Counted from the first letter of the stretch, positions 18,501 through 27,761 are shown. The stretch: DNA of 64,000 nucleotides from Planctomycetales bacterium (GCA_030606285.1 JAUWGS010000008.1:33884-97883), one strand, 5' to 3'. The notes: generated by a model not told the origin, from the sequence alone. Numbers and translations: made by a program.

Positions 18501-19659
18501 GACTTACACGGGTGCTGCCTGGCGGGACGGCAAGCTTCACGGCGCCTACGCCACCGAAGGGCCAGCCGACCAGGACGATAACCTTTACTACTTCACGTAC
18601 GACGGCACCACCGTGTCAGCAGATAACGCGATACTCGGCGCTTCGCCACCCTCGGGCTTCGTAGCCAGATGCATGGAGCTCTCGTTCAACTTCTTAGGCG
18701 AACCCGTTGTTTCCTTTGCGGATGTCAACGACTATCGCAGCGCCGAGCGGACGGCGGAGAATGTATGGGATCTTGCTACACTGGTTACAACCGATGTTCC
18801 CGTGCAGCCGGCGTTCTCGTCCGCGTTCGGCTCGGATATGAAGGTGCAAGCGATGTTTGAGGAGATTACTCCTCCGCCTTCCGTGAAAGTTGAGTTTTGG
18901 GCGCGCCTCTGGGACGAAGTAGGCGGATGGGGCGGTTTCGAAGTGCCGGACACCGACCTTGACAAGGGGATGGATGTTAGAGCGGTGCTGGCTGACTTCG
19001 GTGAAGGCAACGTGCCGCTGGTGTTCTACGAGAGAGCTTCGGATTTCTACTCCGGCAGCGCATTTCCTTCTGCGGGCGAATTGTGGCTGGCGGAGCATTC
19101 AGAGACTGAAGGCTGGACGGCTTCATTGCTCGACGCGGGCACTCCCGACGAGAGCAACACAGGCCGAAACCTGAGTGCGGTATGGGACGGCAGCCTTGCG
19201 CATCTGGTCTACTACGACCTGCACTCTGAAGGCTTTCCCTTAACCGCCACGCTGCGCTACGCGACATACGATGGAACGCTATTCACGGCGGAGGATGTGG
19301 TGAGTATCGCCCTTCCCGAGTGGGGTCACGCGTTGGCCGGCTATTACTACCATACGCCGGGAATCGCTCTGGCCGGCGGAGAGCCTGTGGTGGCGACCTT
19401 CTCTCGACTTACCAACCCGCCGTCCGCAGGGACGCCTTACCATCTGTCCGACGTGTACTACTGCCGTTATTCCGGGGACGCATGGGTTAGTGAGCGGGTA
19501 GTGGAGGATGTGGGGATGTACCTGCATTTCAACGTGGCCGTACAGGTCACGGGAGACGGCTTCGACGGGTATCCGCTACTCATTTTCCCCGCCGGATCGG
19601 AGGAGCCCGGCGGCGCTGACCATCTGGAAATATGGCAGCGCGGGCCTATAACGCCGTAG
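15541..19659 (+). CDS. Giant lipoprotein with dockerin-like repeats, FN3 modules and PQQ-type beta-propeller
   Basis: 1372 aa. Lipoprotein signal with the acylated cysteine at Cys22 (AFAAAC). A beta-rich domain spans about 25-210. Two dockerin-like calcium loops follow at about 214-277, each containing the phrase DITPIA followed by HYG. An FN3-like module lies at about 375-485, and a PQQ/BamB-like propeller at about 490-855 with repeats such as YVYIGSVDGRVYAFD and YAGSNEGTVYAFD. A second FN3-like module spans about 860-960, and a BNR/propeller-like C-terminus follows. Probably displayed at the cell surface. It overlaps the deacetylase gene by 11 bases. The 42887-46564 protein is a paralogue in architecture. 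Confidence 0.82.
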   Translation: MMFRRILGLLLLVQLAAFAAACGGSGRYMPLPRPQLELSLDDYYESKLSAAQPLEAGEFQVYALDAELRDDSASLSALSVDAEAGVLSLATRPGAPEAMYLYVRLPAGAHFADLRITAPPTVLALALPGKLKRVVPIALVTIGAEEELEFALELKTRDAALEPAETTLAFLGSDRQELALKAAALTFDEQVTDLNATVNGTWVDLTWNERNLGDYDNGGEVGISDITPIAMHYGAGTGTPPQELTPEEELADGNGDGKVAIDDITPIAIHYGRKLDGYDIFALEIPSLGTEVCEDDFTGVSPFTDPDNPGMPYPSVKREKFYVDSKPPPHRITYTFGWDMDPGVYAFTVRASDLDDGDVGPFSNIEKREFEGGENHPPVWSGAGGILSANAGNAKVTVTFSDAFDPDGDDLYYVVYYQIGDTVIPGIAETLRVDYATLPQPAPFSVEVTGLTNDDQYAFLVRIFDEHDLRENPPNDIVLTATPKLYEPNDLPWPFLRKDEQRTGVLDGELREPLAELWHSTYKVSGGYNESSPVLDDYRVYIGSVDGRVYAFDQFTGGEIYATPVENFLSVSTAALWDDYLVIGGKGKFYCLRRLDGVAVGQFDLVDDTALQSSALIVDGIVYAGSNEGTVYAFDLDSSEEVWSNPIDTSRISSSPVTDGNYIYISTEDGIVHKLDIETGFELPSSPDLGEIHFATPVLYPADSPQVVITGVDTAEIGNSAFYALSIESMAIATTYETDYGVQGTPVVVEYEGQTLVIAGQGENIMGKVSAHDLVTGELVWETEDIGRVFASPAASANRIFVGSQNGNFYVIDFAGNIKQTLEDLGSAILTSAALVDNRVYVATTDEVLYCLEAQEDTLAPEWHGTEGIRAASTDFGEVTLEWDYATDDFYSQVYYQIYYGTEKDLVWGLPQISDIPEEGKVPHSCTVTDLEDGVRYYFGVRASDRPLWDDANLEENENILGATPPWNLYTELTLGDEILAVADTFLTYTGAAWRDGKLHGAYATEGPADQDDNLYYFTYDGTTVSADNAILGASPPSGFVARCMELSFNFLGEPVVSFADVNDYRSAERTAENVWDLATLVTTDVPVQPAFSSAFGSDMKVQAMFEEITPPPSVKVEFWARLWDEVGGWGGFEVPDTDLDKGMDVRAVLADFGEGNVPLVFYERASDFYSGSAFPSAGELWLAEHSETEGWTASLLDAGTPDESNTGRNLSAVWDGSLAHLVYYDLHSEGFPLTATLRYATYDGTLFTAEDVVSIALPEWGHALAGYYYHTPGIALAGGEPVVATFSRLTNPPSAGTPYHLSDVYYCRYSGDAWVSERVVEDVGMYLHFNVAVQVTGDGFDGYPLLIFPAGSEEPGGADHLEIWQRGPITP

Positions 19660-19707
19660 GAAATACCTTTACTTACCATCTGGCAGCGCCTATACTAAGG
19701 CGGGCTT

Positions 19708-20472
19708 ATGGGGTACGTTCTCGGCGTCTTTGATTTCCTCGGTGCGGTTGTCGTTTATGTAGCGCGCACGTTCGCCTACCTGTTCACCGGACGCCTAAAC
19801 CTGCGGCTGACCACGCGCCAGATGGAGTTTCTGGGCGTCAACACTATCCCGCTTGCGGTTCTCGTGCTCTCCTTTGTCGGTGCCACGATATGCTATCTGC
19901 TCGCGGAGGAGCTGGGAAAGCGTGGCGCTGCGGGCTACACCGGAGGCTTCCTGCTGGTGGCAATGCTGCGCGAGTTCATCCCCGTGCTCACAGGCGTCGT
20001 AATGGCCGGTAAGGCGGGCGCCGCGATTACCAGCGAGATCGGCTCCATGAAGATAAGCTCGCAGATTGACGCTCTCCGCGCGCTCTCCACCGATCCCCAC
20101 TGGTTCCTCACGGCGCCGCGCGTAATTGCGCTGCTGATTATGCTGCCGGTCGTGGGCGCGTTTGCCGGCGTGGTCGGATACTACGCCGGATACGCTATGG
20201 TGCACAGCAAGATCGGCCTCAGCTACGCCAGCTTCTCATCCCAGGTGAGCACGTTCGCCACCGCGGGGGATTTCTACACCTGCCTCATCAAGTGCCTTAT
20301 ATTCGGGGTGGTTATTGCCGCGGTGGGCTGCTACATGGGCTATCGCGTGAAGGGCGGAGCCGCGGGGGTTGGACGCGAAGTGACCAACTCGGTGGTTGTG
20401 AGCATAGTTATGATTTTTGGTCTTGACCTCGTGTTGCTGCCCCTGAACCACTGGCTGAAGGAGATTATCTGA
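19708..20472 (+). CDS. mlaE: MlaE-type ABC transporter permease
   Basis: 254-aa permease of the Mla phospholipid-trafficking ABC complex in the inner membrane. It has six or so hydrophobic segments and the MlaE signature region FIPVLTGVVMAGKAGAAITSE followed by QIDALRALSTDP. The next genes encode the matching ATPase (2 bases later) and MCE protein. No mlaA, mlaB or mlaC is seen, which fits the minimal Mla set of diderm Terrabacteria. Confidence 0.93.
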   Translation: MGYVLGVFDFLGAVVVYVARTFAYLFTGRLNLRLTTRQMEFLGVNTIPLAVLVLSFVGATICYLLAEELGKRGAAGYTGGFLLVAMLREFIPVLTGVVMAGKAGAAITSEIGSMKISSQIDALRALSTDPHWFLTAPRVIALLIMLPVVGAFAGVVGYYAGYAMVHSKIGLSYASFSSQVSTFATAGDFYTCLIKCLIFGVVIAAVGCYMGYRVKGGAAGVGREVTNSVVVSIVMIFGLDLVLLPLNHWLKEII

Positions 20473-20474
20473 GC

Positions 20475-21278
20475 ATGCTCATGCTTGAAGGCATCCGGGC
20501 GGGCTACGGGGATACTGAAGTCCTGCACGGGATTGACCTGGTCGCGGAGGAACGGGTGACCACGGCGATCATCGGCGCGTCAGGCTCCGGCAAGAGCACG
20601 CTGCTGAGGGTGATAATGGGATTCCTGCGCCCGACCGCAGGGAAGCTGATAATCGACGGACAGGATGTGGCGCATGTCTCAGAACACGAGTTCGCCAAAC
20701 ACCGGCAGAAGATGGGCCTGGTGTTCCAGGAATCGGCGCTTTTCGATTCGCTGACAGTGGCGGAGAATGTGGGGTTCTTCCCCTACTACCGCCAGAAGAA
20801 GCCCTGGGGAAAAGTGCTGCCGATGGTTCGGGAGATGCTGGAGATGCTAGACCTCCCGGGTATCGAGAACAAGTATCCGTCTGAGCTTTCCGGTGGAATG
20901 AGGAGGCGGGTTGCGCTCGGGCGGACACTGATCTATAAGCCCAAGATACTGCTCTACGATGAGCCGACGACGGGTCTCGATCCAACGATGATCGGGCACG
21001 TCGACGAGATAATCCGCGAGATGAACGAGAAGTTTCAGGTTACGTCAATCCTGGTGTCGCACGACCTGGAAAGCGTGCTGGACGTTGCCGAGCACGTGTT
21101 TTTGGTGCAGGACGGCATCGCGCAGGACGTTGGTGAGCCGTGGCATCTCCTTACCAGCAAGGACGAGCGGGTGGTGACGTTCACCAAGAACTGGCGAGAG
21201 CACGTTGAAATGTACCGGAGGCTAATGCACTCGGAGCCAGGCAGCGCAAATGGAACTCCCAAAGGAGAAACGCTATGA
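20475..21278 (+). CDS. mlaF: MlaF-type ABC transporter ATPase
   Basis: 267-aa ATPase powering MlaE. Walker A is GASGSGKST. The Q-loop lies in VFQESALFDSLTV, which is typical of MlaF. The signature is LSGGMRRRVALGR, Walker B ILLYDEPTTGLDP, and the switch histidine ILVSHDL. The stop codon overlaps the mlaD start (ATGA), indicating translational coupling. Confidence 0.94.
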   Translation: MLMLEGIRAGYGDTEVLHGIDLVAEERVTTAIIGASGSGKSTLLRVIMGFLRPTAGKLIIDGQDVAHVSEHEFAKHRQKMGLVFQESALFDSLTVAENVGFFPYYRQKKPWGKVLPMVREMLEMLDLPGIENKYPSELSGGMRRRVALGRTLIYKPKILLYDEPTTGLDPTMIGHVDEIIREMNEKFQVTSILVSHDLESVLDVAEHVFLVQDGIAQDVGEPWHLLTSKDERVVTFTKNWREHVEMYRRLMHSEPGSANGTPKGETL

Positions 21279-22618
21279 AAGACCTCTCATATCAGATAAA
21301 GGTCGGCTTAGTGGTTGTAATTGGAATCATCCTGTCTGTAGTGGCGTATCGCGCAGTCCTCGAACTGAACCGGGAATCAGGCTTTTCGGTCGTTGTGGAA
21401 TTTGCTGATGCTCGTGGCATTAAGAAGGGTACCGCCGTGCAGCGCGCGGGAACCGACATCGGCTGGGTGAGCAAGATGGAGCTGGATTCGGATCGTGGCA
21501 TAGCAGTTGGGGAAGTGAATATCTTCGCGGGCAAGAGCTTTCCTCAAGACGCCCAGTTTTTCATTATGTCCGAGGGCCTGATCGAAGAGAAGTTCCTTGC
21601 TATCAAAGATAATCCCAAGCCAAACCCGCTGCTTGGCAACGCCGAAGAAGGCGACGTTTTCCAGGGAGTCCCCGACCCGGGCCTGACGGACATGATATCC
21701 AACGCCAACCTCGCGCTTATGAAGGCCAACACCTTGCTGGACGTTGTTACAGACTTCGTGAGCGAAGAGAAACTCGGCGGGATAATTACGCGCCTCGCGA
21801 CCGAGATGGAAGAGACTATGGCAACGGCGAATTCCGTGATGCAGCGGGCTGACAGGATTCTCGCCTCCAATGAGGGCCGGATTTCAGCGACGATGGAGAA
21901 CGTGTACGTTATGAGCGAGGATGTAAGCTCAATGACCGGCGACCTGCGCAAGACCCTGGCCGACGCAGACCTCGGCAACCGGCTCACGGGCATCCTGGGC
22001 CAGGTTGATACGCTGCTCGTCCAGGTGAACCAGATATCAGCCGATGTCGGCAAGATCAGCGGTGACGAGCAGGTGCAGGCGAACATCAAGGAGAGCATTG
22101 CGCTGACGAAGAGCACGCTGGAGGAAGCCGAAATAACGCTGCGCACTCTGCGCGGAACACTGGAGCGCGTAAACGAAAAGATAGACAACATCGGCCCGGT
22201 AGGATTCGAAGGCAAAGTCAACGTGCGCAACGAGAGCGTCCACCGGACGAACCGGTCCGACAGCGCCTACGTTGACGTCAAGACGCGGCTTCGCGTGGGT
22301 GACAACGCGCTCGACCTCGGCGTGGAGAATATCGGCGACGAGACGCTAGATGACGTGGGTGTAAACGTGCAGATGGGGCGCTATGTGTCGGAAGATGTGC
22401 TATTGCGCGGAGGCATCTTCCGGTCGGAGTTCGGGCTCGGGTTCGATTACTCGCCCACCGGCGGCTACAGCTTCATCGGCGACATCTACGATTTGAACAA
22501 TCCGCGGGCGAACTCCTATCTCTCATTCCCGTTCACGGACAAGTACAATCTGCTGTTTGGTGTCGAAGACATTGGTGACGAGAATCAGCTGAATGCGGGG
22601 GTTCAGCTCTCGTTTTGA
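21275..22618 (+). CDS. mlaD: Long MlaD: MCE-domain protein with C-terminal outer-membrane-like strands
   Basis: 447 aa. One N-terminal membrane helix (VGLVVVIGIILSVVAYRAV), then an MCE domain at about 35-115 and a long helical region at about 125-310. The last 130 residues consist of alternating amphipathic strands (VDVKTRLRVGDNALDLGVEN) and end in a terminal Phe (LNAGVQLSF), as outer-membrane barrels do. E. coli MlaD is about 180 aa and lacks this tail. In Veillonella-type diderms a long MlaD spans the periplasm and inserts its own barrel; I infer the same here. AAAGGAG precedes ATG 21275. Confidence 0.88.
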   Translation: MKDLSYQIKVGLVVVIGIILSVVAYRAVLELNRESGFSVVVEFADARGIKKGTAVQRAGTDIGWVSKMELDSDRGIAVGEVNIFAGKSFPQDAQFFIMSEGLIEEKFLAIKDNPKPNPLLGNAEEGDVFQGVPDPGLTDMISNANLALMKANTLLDVVTDFVSEEKLGGIITRLATEMEETMATANSVMQRADRILASNEGRISATMENVYVMSEDVSSMTGDLRKTLADADLGNRLTGILGQVDTLLVQVNQISADVGKISGDEQVQANIKESIALTKSTLEEAEITLRTLRGTLERVNEKIDNIGPVGFEGKVNVRNESVHRTNRSDSAYVDVKTRLRVGDNALDLGVENIGDETLDDVGVNVQMGRYVSEDVLLRGGIFRSEFGLGFDYSPTGGYSFIGDIYDLNNPRANSYLSFPFTDKYNLLFGVEDIGDENQLNAGVQLSF

Positions 22619-25600
22619 AGTGAAGAAGCGGCGTAAACTCCTCTGGGCAATCGCCCTTGTGGTCGTTGCACTTGCGGTGGCTGTCGGGTGGTTTGTGAGC
22701 GCAGGCAAGCGCGCCCTTATCTCGCGCATCTCTACAATCGCGCGGGAAACCCCGATGGGGAATCTGGACTTCCAGGACGTGGAGACGACGGTACGGGGAG
22801 TCGTGTTTGTCGAGCCGCGCCTGACCCAGCCTGTGACGGGCAGGCTGATAGCCGAAGCCAAGAAAGCCGTTCTCGGGATTACTCTCCAGGACCTGATTAA
22901 GAGCCGGGGGGAGATAGCGTCCGTTACGGTTACCCTCTACGGGCTTAGGATTTATCCGGAGTACACCGGAGACGGCCACTGGGACCTGGAGGATCTGCTC
23001 CGTGAGGCGCCGGAGCAGGGGAAGGGCAAGCTGCGCGAGCTGCATCTCATCCTCAACGACGCGCGAGTGGAAGCTCCGCTGAGCGCCGATGCCCGCGAAA
23101 ACCTGTCATCCTACATTGAGAGTTTCATTGCGCCCCACCGTGCGCGCGCCCAGGATGACCTGGCCGATTGGCTGGATAAGGCCGGCGTAAACCTTCAGCC
23201 ATCATTCGGCGGGGACGTCAAGCGCTTGATTAGCAATGCCGCGCTTGAAGTCCCGGACAAGCTGGAGCTTGCAGTTGATGGACGGCTGGATCTGGGATTG
23301 CAGAACGGCTCCTTCACCGGCGACCTGAAGCTTGCCGCGCCCTTCACCGGCTCCCTTGAATTCGGATGGAGCGGCGAGACGGGAAACGGCGAAATATATC
23401 TGAGCACGAACGCAGATAAACTAAACCTTGCTGAACTGAATTGGTTGCCGCTGGAAACTGCTTTCTGGGACCTGACGAATGCAACTGCGAACCGTTTTGA
23501 GTTGAGACTCGCCCTGGAGCCGGAGTCGCCGGTAGAAGTCGTTGCCGCCCGGGGGGAGCTCGGTGGTGTGAAGCTGTTCCCAAAACGTACCCACGAGTTG
23601 CTGCTGGAAGCCAGCGAATGGCAGCTTGGCGAATCCGGATTGCGCATGTCAACCGAGATGATTGCCGGTGGAGCCAAGGTTCTTGTAAGCAGCGATACTA
23701 GCCGTGAAATTGCGGTCGAGGTAACGGCTCTCTCCCTGGCCACGTTCGTAGCAGACGTGAAGGGCGTTTCCGCATGCAGGCTTAGCGGCACCGTGCAAGT
23801 AAGCCTGGCGAAGTCGGATTCTCCCGATCTGGCAGCCGAAGGCAAACTGGAGCTGGCAGGCGTCAGCTACTATGGCACTGAGTTGCCGGGGAGAGTGCAA
23901 CTGGTGGGAAGCCTGAAGGATGGAAGCGCGAGTGGAACCGTGACGTGGTTGGTGAACAATCGCAGACTGGCCCACGGGCGCGTGAGCGGTAACACATCGC
24001 GGTTGCGCGTGGACGCCGACCTCCAGCTTAGGCGCGGCGATATCCCGCTGGCGCTGATGCCGCGTGAGAGTATCCCTTCGTGGCTCAAGGAAGTGCGAAT
24101 CGAGATGGCGGCGCTCTTCGATATTGAGCGGCGGTCGTTCGCCGGGCGAACCAGTCGCGCCGAACTGACAATGGAAGGTGGCCGGGCGGAGGTGCTGGCT
24201 GCTTCGTTTGAACTTGAACCCGGCTTTTTCCTGCTCACGATGCCTCAGCTTGAACTGTTCCCCTCCTATCCACCCGAAGCAGCCTATGAGAAGTTCGCCC
24301 CTGAGCGGATTGCCCTGTCGGCTTCTATTCGCGGCAGCGCAGAGAACGGCGGCTGGCGCATACGAACCGAAGGACGGGGCAAAGCCCAGTTTGCCAACGA
24401 GCGCGTGTACTTCGACGTTGCCGGGGGTGGATCCCCCCAGCACCTGGCGCTTGAGGTGAATGCGGGCGGCGTACTGCTGGACGAGCCGCTTAGCCTGTCA
24501 GCGGGACTCTCTATTGAGCCCAACCGCCTGGCGGTCTCGGAGCTGGACGTCCACTACGCATCGTCGCGCATCACGGGCGAAGGCGTGTATGCGTTCGCTG
24601 ACGGGGGATTGCGCTTCGCGTACGAGGTCAAAGACCTGCCGCTGCACCTCTGGGTCACATCCATACCGGTGCTGGATCCGGTCGACGGGAGCGGCGTGGT
24701 CAGTGGCACTATTCGCAGGCCCGTGGTGCGGATAGCGTCGTTTAGCAGCCGCGTTGGCGTTGACGTCGGCGGAAACAGGATTTCGGCGCAGGATGTGTCT
24801 TTGCAGGGGGTCTTCGAGAACGGCGAATTTCACATTACGGAAGGCAACGCGCAGGTGGCCGGAGAGTTGCTGTTCTTTGACGGGACGCTCGGCGAGAACA
24901 GGTTTTTCCTGCGCGCAACAGCCGACGAATGTTCGCTTTTCGGTATGGTTGCGCGTTTCATGCCCGAGCTGGATTTCCCTGCTGCGGGAACAGGAGAGTT
25001 GCGGCTGAAACTCCACGGGAGCTACACGGACCCCAAATATCAGCTGTATTACATGCAAGCAGCGGGTTCTCTGGCTGAAGAGCGAATCGGAAGGCTTGAA
25101 CTGGAGCTGCATGGCGACGCTGACAGCCTTGAGATTGAGAAGGCGCACTTGAGCATGGGCGTGGGGAGCCTTGACGTAGAGGGAGCCTGGCAGTTTGGTA
25201 AAGAGGGAGAGGACGAATGGTCGTTGATCGTGGAGGACTTCCCGGTTTCTCCGCTGACGTATGCGTACAAGGGACTTGAGAAGCTGGAAGCGGCGGGTTT
25301 CGTAAGCGGCGAGATCCGTCGATCCACCGAAGACTCCCTTTCGGTGTCGCAGGGCTACTTCGTGCTAGAAGACGGAGTGATACTCGGTACCAGCATGGAT
25401 GCAGCCGAGATTGCGTTTAACATCCAGCCTGCTGGCCTTTACATCGACAAACTGGAGCTGTCCACTCCTGAATACCTGATTACTGCGTCGGGCTTCTGGA
25501 GTCGGGAGCCTGGAGAAACAAGCATTAGCGTCAATGTTCCTTATATGGACCTTGCACTGCTTTCGCCGCTGCTGCCGGAGAATCTACAGCCGTTGTCGGG

Positions 25601-27305
25601 GAAGATGGGTTTCATATCGGAAGTTACCCGGGACGAGGCGGGAGCACCGGTACTTGTCGGATCGTTTCTGACATCTGACGAATCCGGTCTGCGCGTGGGG
25701 ATGTTCGCCGTGGACAGTGTCAGGGGCATGCTGGAGATTGCCCACGGCGCGATGCACCTGAAGGCGACGCTAGTGCAGTCTGATGAATCAGAGATGGTTC
25801 TTGACGGCGTGGTTCCTTTTCCGGGCACGAGCGAGGAGTTCGAGATGGCTGTGCACGCGGAGAACTTCTCGCTTGAGTTCCTTCGCCCCTTTATGAAGGA
25901 AAGCCAGTGGGATTGCTCCGGGCGCTTCACGGCGGATCTTAGCGCGGGCGGCACGTGGAGCGCGCCGCGTTTCGCCGGTTCGATTGAAGCCAAGCTGGAT
26001 GACATCGCCTTCAACGGCAGTGTTGTGCTGGCAAGAGTGGCCGGCAATATTGAGCTGGAATGCGAGTCCAGGCTGGATGACGCCCAGCCGAATGGCGAAT
26101 GTGTCCAGTCGGTGCAAGTGGATATGAATCTGTGCCCCAACGGTGGGAACACCGACGGCACGCCACGGAATTTCGCCCGCGTAACCGGCTCGGCTAAGCT
26201 TGCGCCGGACAGCCGCGAACTCGATTCTGTGGACCTCAGCGTAGACCTCGCGAACCTCGACCGGGTTGAAGTGGCGGGGCTGTTCAAGGGCGGGCTCAGT
26301 GGCTCACTCACCGTGACGAAGTCCTTTGCGGCTCAGCCCATCTCTATAACGGGTGAAGTTGCAGTTCGCCCCGGCGCGACCTTAAGACTTCCCACGCTGG
26401 CTGCGCTGGAACCGATAGACTACGGCGTCGAGGTTATGCTGGGTGATTATGACAATCCCTTGAAGGTCACAATCGGCTCCGACTGCTGGGTAAGGTATCC
26501 GCCGCTCATGATGGAAGTTGCGCTGAACGGTGAGCTTATGGTGAGTGGCACAGCCGGAGACCCGCGCCTGGAGGGTGACCTCACAGCTCCCAGAGGCTCG
26601 CTGGTGCTGCTCAATCGCATTGTGCGGCTCACAGGCCCTGCTACCATCAAGGTGGGTCTGGAGGAGGAGTACGAGTACGGGCGGATGCCGCACCTCTTCG
26701 GCACGGCGGCGGTTGAGCTGCCGGGGGCGCTTGCCTCCACGCGCGGAGAACTCCCGGTGGAAGTCCTGCCGTCTGATCTGCCTTTCGCGCCCACCGAGGA
26801 AGACCTCACTGTCTACTTCGGCTTCCACGATATGCGGCTGGACGCGCTCGCCGACGAGCAGAGCCTTGACGAAATACATATGTACTCGGAGCCTCCGCTG
26901 TCGCGCCAGACCATTATGGTCTACCTGTTGGGCGGACAGGCCCTTGATATTTCCCCCACCGGCTTGCAGACCTTCCTGGGCAGCGAAGCGCTTGCCTTCT
27001 CCGGCAGCCGCCTGTCACGCTTCCTCGAAGAGAGTCTTGATTTCAAGCGCTTCGAGATCCGCGCGCTTTCCTCCGACGAAGGCACTCCCTTCTACATCAA
27101 TATGGAGAAGGAATTCGCGCCGCAGTTCTCGGTCAGCTACCTGCGAACGTTCCTGGAGGAAGTAGACGAGCGGCAGCAGCTTTCCGGCAAGTTCTACTTC
27201 GATGAGCGCTTCGGTGCGAAGACCTACGTTGAGCTGATGTGGCGCCGCCGGGGCCAGCAGGAGGAGGAGGTTGTGGGCAACCTGGGCTTCAACTTCCGCT
27301 TCTAG
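22593..27305 (+). CDS. tamB: TamB/DUF490-family inter-membrane bridge protein
   Basis: 1570 aa. One N-terminal membrane helix (LLWAIALVVVALAVAVGWFV) is followed by a very long region of repeated beta strands and the DUF490 C-terminus (about 1440-1570, including MVYLLGGQALDIS and QFSVSYLRTF), ending NLGFNFRF. AsmA/TamB-like proteins form hydrophobic grooves that carry phospholipids between membranes. It starts inside the last codons of mlaD (26-base overlap; GTG 22620 is an alternative), so it is made with the Mla complex. The pairing of mlaEFD with tamB supports a lipid-transport role. Confidence 0.9.
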   Translation: MRGFSSRFEVKKRRKLLWAIALVVVALAVAVGWFVSAGKRALISRISTIARETPMGNLDFQDVETTVRGVVFVEPRLTQPVTGRLIAEAKKAVLGITLQDLIKSRGEIASVTVTLYGLRIYPEYTGDGHWDLEDLLREAPEQGKGKLRELHLILNDARVEAPLSADARENLSSYIESFIAPHRARAQDDLADWLDKAGVNLQPSFGGDVKRLISNAALEVPDKLELAVDGRLDLGLQNGSFTGDLKLAAPFTGSLEFGWSGETGNGEIYLSTNADKLNLAELNWLPLETAFWDLTNATANRFELRLALEPESPVEVVAARGELGGVKLFPKRTHELLLEASEWQLGESGLRMSTEMIAGGAKVLVSSDTSREIAVEVTALSLATFVADVKGVSACRLSGTVQVSLAKSDSPDLAAEGKLELAGVSYYGTELPGRVQLVGSLKDGSASGTVTWLVNNRRLAHGRVSGNTSRLRVDADLQLRRGDIPLALMPRESIPSWLKEVRIEMAALFDIERRSFAGRTSRAELTMEGGRAEVLAASFELEPGFFLLTMPQLELFPSYPPEAAYEKFAPERIALSASIRGSAENGGWRIRTEGRGKAQFANERVYFDVAGGGSPQHLALEVNAGGVLLDEPLSLSAGLSIEPNRLAVSELDVHYASSRITGEGVYAFADGGLRFAYEVKDLPLHLWVTSIPVLDPVDGSGVVSGTIRRPVVRIASFSSRVGVDVGGNRISAQDVSLQGVFENGEFHITEGNAQVAGELLFFDGTLGENRFFLRATADECSLFGMVARFMPELDFPAAGTGELRLKLHGSYTDPKYQLYYMQAAGSLAEERIGRLELELHGDADSLEIEKAHLSMGVGSLDVEGAWQFGKEGEDEWSLIVEDFPVSPLTYAYKGLEKLEAAGFVSGEIRRSTEDSLSVSQGYFVLEDGVILGTSMDAAEIAFNIQPAGLYIDKLELSTPEYLITASGFWSREPGETSISVNVPYMDLALLSPLLPENLQPLSGKMGFISEVTRDEAGAPVLVGSFLTSDESGLRVGMFAVDSVRGMLEIAHGAMHLKATLVQSDESEMVLDGVVPFPGTSEEFEMAVHAENFSLEFLRPFMKESQWDCSGRFTADLSAGGTWSAPRFAGSIEAKLDDIAFNGSVVLARVAGNIELECESRLDDAQPNGECVQSVQVDMNLCPNGGNTDGTPRNFARVTGSAKLAPDSRELDSVDLSVDLANLDRVEVAGLFKGGLSGSLTVTKSFAAQPISITGEVAVRPGATLRLPTLAALEPIDYGVEVMLGDYDNPLKVTIGSDCWVRYPPLMMEVALNGELMVSGTAGDPRLEGDLTAPRGSLVLLNRIVRLTGPATIKVGLEEEYEYGRMPHLFGTAAVELPGALASTRGELPVEVLPSDLPFAPTEEDLTVYFGFHDMRLDALADEQSLDEIHMYSEPPLSRQTIMVYLLGGQALDISPTGLQTFLGSEALAFSGSRLSRFLEESLDFKRFEIRALSSDEGTPFYINMEKEFAPQFSVSYLRTFLEEVDERQQLSGKFYFDERFGAKTYVELMWRRRGQQEEEVVGNLGFNFRF

Positions 27306-27323
27306 TGCAGGAGGATTACCGTT

Positions 27324-27761
27324 ATGGGCGAAAGTGGCGTGCAGTCGGTGCTGGACAATGACTACTGTTTCGCATGCGGGCAGCAAAACCCCTTCGGTTT
27401 GCACCTTCGTTTCGAGTTGGAACCGGGCGGCATCGCGGCGTTCTTCACGCCCGGCCCTCACCTTCAAGGGTTCGCGGGCGTGCTGCACGGCGGGATAGCG
27501 GCAACGGTTCTGGACGACGTAATGAACAACCTTGTATCCCGCACGCGCGCCGAGCTCGTGGTGACGGCGACTCTGGAAGTGCGCTTCCGCCGGCCGGTGC
27601 CTGTGGGCGAAGCGCTCGTGTGCCGCGCCCGCCTTACCGAAGAACGGGGGAAACTCTTCCGTGCGGAGGGTGATATCCGTCTGGCTGGCAGCCCGGAGGT
27701 ACTCGTCGAGGGCAAATGCCTTCTAGCGAAGGTTGAGGAAAAGTCTCAGACAAGCGGCTAG
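27324..27761 (+). CDS. PaaI/hotdog-fold thioesterase
   Basis: 145 aa. Hotdog-fold acyl-CoA thioesterase family: CFACGQQNPFGLHLRF at the N-terminus (the common CFVCG start of this group) and the helix motif HGGIAATVLDDVM carrying the active-site region. GCAGGAGG lies 10 bases before ATG. It is last in the long rightward run and its end overlaps the convergent exonuclease gene by 4 bases. Substrate unknown. Confidence 0.86.
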   Translation: MGESGVQSVLDNDYCFACGQQNPFGLHLRFELEPGGIAAFFTPGPHLQGFAGVLHGGIAATVLDDVMNNLVSRTRAELVVTATLEVRFRRPVPVGEALVCRARLTEERGKLFRAEGDIRLAGSPEVLVEGKCLLAKVEEKSQTSG

